Positions 58,560-64,000 of a stretch of DNA of 64,000 nucleotides are shown one piece after another. A program made the translations under genes and the position numbers. Location: NCBI GenBank assembly GCA_026419785.1, contig JAODTK010005920.1, forward strand, positions 1 through 64,000, read 5' to 3'. The stretch is from Sclerodactyla briareus. Its lineage: Eukaryota; Echinodermata; Holothuroidea; Dendrochirotida; Sclerodactylidae. Below the pieces are notes generated by a model. It was given only the letters and a program-made list of their open reading frames with translations. It searched no databases and was not told the origin of the DNA. Position 1 is the stretch's first letter. Each line of letters starts with the position of its first letter.

Positions 58560-58990
58560 CCGCTTTTTTTTTTTTTCTTGCATCGCACAATCTCGGACTC
58601 ACTGCATTGCATGCCTCCGTACATTTGAAGTTCCGCTTCTTGCAGCGCACCTATCACTCACACAACCCTTCGTACATTTACATGACATGACACAAGGTCC
58701 TTGCATGCTTTTGGACCCGGAGTCAGTCAGTGCAAAGATGACTGGTTTGGGCTGACAGGACTCTCTCCACACTAGGCTTAAGTAGTTGGCACGCTGTGTT
58801 GAAACTTGGCAGCATCACTTGATGTGGAATCGAGTTCGATGCCTAGCACTTCGTGAACCGTCTCGCCCATGCTTCGTCACGATTCTGGAATGAGGACTCG
58901 TAGATGTGACCGATGAAGTTGTCGGCATCCCTGTTACCATCCTCTGAACAGAGTTGGAAACTTTCCCGGATCCTTAAGTAGATGATAGTG
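58560..58990 (-). mobile_element. Degraded transposon-borne ORF with Cys-rich tail
   Basis: Minus frames read RESFQLCSEDGNRDADNFIG, HIYESSFQNRDEAWARRFTK and LDSTSSDAAKFQH, then MSCKCTKGCVSDRC and RNFKCTEACN. The order (FI..IYG, DEAR...F, LPPTSDAAKFH-like, then CKC..GC...RC.C...C...C) is common in long uncharacterised ORFs of animal mobile elements, from memory and without a named family. Frames break several times. Only the C-terminal part is present. Confidence 0.45.
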
Positions 58991-59209
58991 TGCAGTGAAT
59001 ACATCCGATGTTGACTTCTTGGATTGTCCAGATAAGTATGAACCGTAATACCATCCCGCTGATGGCATGGGATCTAGCATGGTTTGATAACTCCGTCACC
59101 TGGCCAACTGAATCCCAATTGTGAATTGAGCATATCTTTGTTCTCAAAGTACCGCCTCAAGCACAAAGCCTGTGAAAAAGTGTGAAAAAGCTCTAACGAA
59201 GAGAAGCCT

Positions 59210-59520
59210 TTTTAAGCCTTGATTTGAAAACATTCACACTATCCGCTGACCTCACAGAAATAGGAAGGCCATTGAATAAACGAGCAGCAGCATGAGAGGA
59301 AGATATTTCACCATAGCCGGCAAGATTAACAGAGGTACACGTAGTAGGAGTTGTGTAGAGGAACGAAGAGAACGGCCAGGGACATACTTTGTCAATTCGT
59401 CGCTGATATACTCAGGACAGTTATTGACGTTGTCGGAAATGTGTTCTTGCCGTCTTAGGTGGAATAATTCATATCGAGATTGTCGCCCGAAAAATGGACG
59501 AACCAATTTGTAAGCGGGGG
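59210..59520 (-). mobile_element. LINE 3' fragment (CR1/Jockey-like tail), antisense
   Basis: Minus strand reads DELTKYVPGRSLRSSTQLLL, then VPLVNLAGYGE, ARLFNGLPISVR and FKSRLKKASLR followed by TAG near 59,215. This RSLRSS...VP...AA.LFN.LP..IR...FK..LK order is the usual C-terminus of Jockey/CR1-type non-LTR elements. Confidence 0.7.
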
Positions 59521-59819
59521 GTGTCACATGTTCACTTATGCCTATCCATATCCACATACAATAGTCCTACATCATTATTCAGTACAACTGCTGGTTTTGT
59601 GTTGTATTACCAGTAGGCCTACATTCTTGCTACGTTCTAATTACCGGTCTTGGTCGGTCTCGGCACCGAGACCCGACATCCCAGGCCAAGACTAGGATTC
59701 GAGACCAAATCCGGCTAATCGAAACTGTGAATAAGTCCAATACGGTCTCGAGACCGTCTCCAATAACTCATCACTGCTTTATACGTGAGCCAACTGAAGT
59801 GACCAAAAGTAGCTACAAT

Positions 59820-61730
59820 GTATGCTGACAAGCTGGGCAGTCGATTGAGGGGCTGGAGGCGAATGTGGACCCCGAGCAGGGATGGGCAAGCCTGCATCCT
59901 CAAACACCGAGGGAGCGCATCCTGGAGCATCCTAGAAGGACCACTAGGAAAATACTGGGGAAACAGTCGAAGCCATCGAGCGGATCCGCCAGGCTCAGTG
60001 CTAAGACTCAGCTTGCTAGGGAGCTTCGACGCATGGCACTAAGGCACTGTGACACGACCTGGCAACAGGCCGGCTTACATCTGTACAGAGCGACTTCGCT
60101 ACTCGGCTTCTGTGGTGTGGTGCCCACTGCCCAGCTGTCAAGGTAAATGACGTCATGAGGAAATCGATGTGGGGCCGTTGGGCTGGGTATTTTGAAAATT
60201 TGTACAAGGCTGCGCCCCCAGGTCCGGGAATTCGGAAGGATACTGTTGCAAAAACACCGCCTGCAATTTGTGAACTGCCGCTATCAAGGAAACTTGGGGG
60301 AGGCATTTGGAGTTGAAGGGCGGGAAGGTTCCCGGGGTCTATGGCATACATCCACAGATGCTCATACATCCACAGATGCCTGGTCTGGTGGCCAGGCTGC
60401 CTCGAGTTGTGGCATGTGATTTGCTGATATGTTGGAGCACTGGTGTCATCCCAACGGACCGGAAAAGGGACTTATAGTTCCAATCTGGAAAGGGAAGGGT
60501 GATACTCGGGACTCCACAAACACAGGGGTTACTCTCCTCTCAGTAACTGGCATAGTCTTGCTAGGATCATCCTTAACAGGATCCGTTATCAGTTGCTTGC
60601 CCATTAGCGTCCTGGGCAGTCGAGTTTCTCTCCCGAGAAGTCCACTGTCGATCGCATCTTGGCTCTCCGTGCCCTGGTTAATAAGCGGATGCGGTAATTG
60701 GGTAGAACTTGGGTAGACTCTTGTGGCCTTCTGCAAGGTCTTCAATTCTGTGTGTGGGGAGACTCTCTGGAGAATTCTCGAGCAGCGTGGTGTGCCAACG
60801 CATCTTGGGCACCTGATATCCGCTCTGGTTTCTGGAAGTGAGAGGGCTGTGGAATGTGCTGGTGGAGGCTCTGACTTCTCCCCGTTGTCACGGATGTGAG
60901 ACAGTCGTGTACGCTGGCTCCAACTCATTTCAATACGTGCATGGACTGGATTATGGAGAGGGCTGTGCATGGTAGCGACTGCGGATTATTTTCCGGTGAA
61001 GTCAGGATTCTGGACTGGACTTCGCAGATGATGCTGCATTACACGCCGAGTTTCTGAATTCTCTGGTTTATGCCTTCGGAACATTAGCGGGGGGCAAATC
61101 CGTTGGGCCTTCAGGTGTTATGGACCAAGATTAAGATCCAGTCTTTTGGTGGAATCTTGGACAGTGCTGCCCAAGTGTTGGGCGAGAACGTTGGAGTCAC
61201 CAAGTCATTCGTTTACCTCGGCAGTGTCATTAGTAGCTCTGCTTGGAATAACCCGATCTGTGTATTTGGCTCCAGTGTGCTTCCAGTCTTGCTGTATTCT
61301 AGTTAGGCTTGGACGCTCCCTTTTGGGCTGAGACGGCGATTGGATTTTTTTTTTTCACTACCGCACTTCGTCGCATTCTCGGTTACCGCTGGCAGAATCA
61401 CATTTCTAATGCCAGGGTTCTCGGGAAGGCGGGTGTAGTGAAGGTTAGCTGCCTTTTTCGTGATCGTCAATTGTTTTTCTTTGAGCATATGGCGGTCTTT
61501 CCGGAGGACAATCCTGCCCACCTTGTCCTGTGTGAACGAGATCCGGTGGGTTGGGGCCGACCGCCGGACGCCCCGTTATTCATGGTTGGCGCAGCTTCAA
61601 GGGTACCTCAGGGAGTTGGAGGGATGGACCAGGCCCAGGTCCTGGTCGCTTGCCCGGACGAAGCCGACCGATTGGATGAGGCTAGTTGCCTTCCCGGCAC
61701 GTGCTCCCATGAGTAAGTGAGGTGAGTAAG
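59820..61730 (+). mobile_element. LINE (non-LTR retrotransposon), frameshifted
   Basis: Plus strand: PIWKGKGDTRD near 60,479, CMDWIMERAVHGSDCG near 60,940, the catalytic FADDA at 61,021-61,035, KSFVYLGSVISSS near 61,203, LPVLLYSS, LRRRLD, RRILGYRWQN near 61,372, VKVSCLFRDRQL near 61,441, RSWSLARTKPTDWMRL near 61,640 and an end APMS before the stop. The 5' part (endonuclease) is missing or lost in 59,640-59,820. Every segment is in a different frame, so it is not active as written. The clade is not decided. Confidence 0.85.
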
Positions 61731-62084
61731 TGGGGGGAGTGAGTTAGTGAGTGATTCAGACAGTGACGGGGCGGTGCCAGATTTCCCTGCCGGGGGAGGG
61801 AGGGGTTCTTCGAGAGGGAACGCCAGGTGTGAACAACAGGAACTGATGAATGTTTTGATGAGTCTTTTGCCCGCCGGGTTCAGCCAGTATGACGATGGGT
61901 GGAGAAAAGGTGTGGTGCCTTAGGGGGGCCGGCAACCAAACATAGTTGACAATAACTCACCCCACCTGAGAAATATGAATACTTTATGAAGTCCATTTTC
62001 CGTTTTCCTCTAATTCATCCATCCTCGCCCAGCTCCTGGCCATTTTTACTTTGCTCCCGGGGAAGCTCCTCCCGACGAGGAGGA
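61731..62084. other. LINE 3' flank, no gene
   Basis: GC-rich sequence after the LINE stop (gagtaagtggggggagtgag, gggcggtgccagatttcc) is probably its 3' untranslated region to about 61,940. No other feature is seen. Confidence 0.45.
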
Positions 62085-62545
62085 GGTCCCAATTTCCATT
62101 ATATTCAATAATTTTAATGCTCTGTTTTGATTTATTGAAGGAAAAATGCAAATTTTGACATCATAGTAGTTAGGAAGTAAACGAGCCATCACCTGTGAAG
62201 AAAACACTTAGTGAACTTTGACCCTAATTATTGACCTAATTAGGGGGTTGGAGTTGGGAGGGGGACTCAATTTCCTTCCTATTCGATAATTTCAAAGCTC
62301 TGTATGATTTATTGAAGAAGAAAAGCTAAATTATTGAAATCAAAGTAATTAGGAAGTAAAATGAGGCCTTTCCTGTGATAAACCTGAAATTTGCACTCAA
62401 TGACTTTGACCCTAATTATTGACCTAATTAGGCAATTTTGAGGAACAAAAACAAGATATTCATATTCAGCACAAAATTATCTTCCAGAATCACTTACTTG
62501 TTTGCTTTTCCTCAAAATGCCTCATGCAGCTTAAATAGGCACATA
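62085..62545. repeat. Two-copy tandem repeat (about 185 bp) plus tail
   Basis: ctctgt(t)(t)tgatttattgaag, gtagttaggaagtaaa/gtaattaggaagtaaa and tttgaccctaattattgacc occur twice. The tail 62,430-62,545 (aaaacaagatattcatattc) is inverted at 57,300-57,430. Confidence 0.8.
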
Positions 62546-62784
62546 TCTGGATTTTTTGCCTAGACTATGTTGATATGTTGGTATTGTGCTGGTGGGATGT
62601 GTAATATTCTTCAGGAGAGCTTCGGAAAATCTACTGCATACGTCACACCCCTGCCAGTGTACTTAGATGACCCTCAAAACCATATCATTATTAACTCTTA
62701 GGATAGGATTCCATAGAGTTGCAGATGCGTATCCGGGATGGATGTAGAAATCACTTATTTATGAAAACGAATGGTTTTTTCAGA

Positions 62785-63120
62785 AGAGAAAAAACACTAG
62801 AAGTTCATGCGAAAAGACCCTAAATGGCAGCAGCCCATGCATATTGTCGTTAATTGGCTTTTAGAGGAAGATATTCCATAGAATTTATTTGCGGTGACAT
62901 GTGGTACATGTGCTCATTTTGCTTTTTTTCAGTGCTGGTTGCCTTCATTTAGATTATTTGTTGCCTCTGTAGAACAAACATCTATCTTCGCAAACTAAAT
63001 AGGAGATATTCCGACACATGGCCCCATCAAATGTCAAAGTTCACGTGAATTCGCGGTTTTTCACGGCATGCGTACCGGACCCGCCTCCGTATCTATGGAC
63101 TCCCAGCCTCCTACTGTTAC
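62785..63120. repeat. 350-bp dispersed repeat, copy 2
   Basis: Partner of 38,850-39,210; shared words are listed there. Confidence 0.75.
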
Positions 63121-63242
63121 TGTGAGCAGGCATGTTTAGACAACCGTCACACGCTATCTAGGTTTGACGCCATCCCTTTTCCGGTCAACAATCTAGGGGC
63201 AACCTTAAATTGTCGCGAACCATTACAAAATTGTTTGGGTTT

Positions 63243-63966
63243 CATCACGCCCCAGACACCGCGAATGACATTTTCTGAGCACCTGACAGAACTACCCGAT
63301 CCCGATTCCCTCTTCAGACAAGTATTTCCGGTTAATTTTCACATCCATAATACGCACGAAATTGCACGTTAACCATTGTACGTTGAGTTCGACGTGGCAT
63401 TACTCGCCAACTACCTGGACGGAGCGCTACTACAGATTGGAGCGGATAGTGTACAAGAATAGCCTCTGATATCACTCAGATCACAGTAACTATCAATCTA
63501 TCATTCCATGGTCATGGCCCAACAGTCAAATGGTCTCGAATCTCCCAATTCCTGTCATTGAGTCTGTTTCGACTACTGGAGACAGACGTGTACAAGGTTC
63601 TGCCATCACGCCCCAGATCACCGCGAATGGCATTATCTGAGCACCTGACAGAACTACCCGATCCCGATTCCCTCTTCAGACAAGTATTTCCGGTTAATTT
63701 TCACATCCAAAATACGCACGAAATTGCACGTTAACCATTGTACGTTGAGTTCGACGTGGCATTACTCGCCAACTACCTGGACGGAGCGCTACTACAGATT
63801 GGAGCGGATAGTGTACAAGAATTGCCTCTGATATCACTCAGATCACAGTAACTATCAATCTCTCATTCCATGGTCATGGCCTAACAGTCAAATGGTCTCG
63901 AATCTCCCAATTCCTGTCATTGAGTCTGTTTCGACTACTGGAGACAGACGTGTACAGGGTACTGCC
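63243..63966. repeat. 361-bp tandem repeat, two near-identical copies
   Basis: catcacgccccaga starts at 63,243 and 63,604. The copies differ at only a handful of positions. A third unit does not follow directly: sequence after 63,966 differs. Confidence 0.95.
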
Positions 63967-64000
63967 TATTTTCCTACCGGCCGACTAAGGTTTGCCTGAA

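Overview
The window looks like nuclear DNA of a marine invertebrate, possibly a deuterostome. Protein-coding sequence is split by introns with GT/AG boundaries. Most of the window is repeats: LINE fragments, a tRNA-derived SINE, small inverted-repeat elements, satellites and long microsatellites. Nothing looks bacterial: there are no operons, ribosome binding sites, tRNA clusters or CRISPR arrays. The phylum is an inference and is not proven by any marker here.

Two protein-coding genes can be rebuilt exon by exon, both on the minus strand. The first (29,968 down to 21,131) is a seven-exon quinone oxidoreductase of the zeta-crystallin/MDR family. The second (about 52,020 down to 41,561) is the 3' part of a glycoside hydrolase family 31 gene (alpha-glucosidase-like); five C-terminal exons were found, and the catalytic exons were not seen. 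Splice sites are good and intron phases mostly agree, but many exons carry single-base frameshifts. Either the assembly has many indel errors or both genes are recently dead. The two genes share no obvious pathway.

Layout. 1-1,440: AT-rich, ORF-bearing sequence of unknown identity. 2,235-4,560: an inverted-repeat transposon copy whose inside holds a 305-bp satellite array. 4,980-11,500: AGGTCA/TGACCT-bearing repeats, AT-rich small elements and LINE 3' fragments. 11,500-14,400: a 1.1-kb direct repeat flanking a second copy of the quinone oxidoreductase last exon. 14,400-20,830: dispersed repeats and a G-rich/C-rich inverted minisatellite (18,800-19,640). 20,830-29,968: quinone oxidoreductase gene. 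30,000-41,500: intergenic, with a 760-bp tandem duplication (33,550-35,010), a CpG-rich degenerate repeat block (35,820-36,960) and one possible plus-strand exon (39,510-39,738). 41,561-52,020: GH31 exons with repeats in the introns. 52,640-57,045: palindromic repeat array, GATA microsatellite and an ACAACAATGAT-type minisatellite. 57,300-62,550: a stack of retroelements, including a LINE with a visible reverse transcriptase motif. 63,243 to the end: a young 361-bp tandem repeat that may continue outside the window.

Two points most deserve a second look: the satellite array nested in a DNA-transposon copy (2.2-4.6 kb against 46.9-47.7 kb), and the duplicated terminal exon of the quinone oxidoreductase gene (12.9 kb against 21.2 kb).
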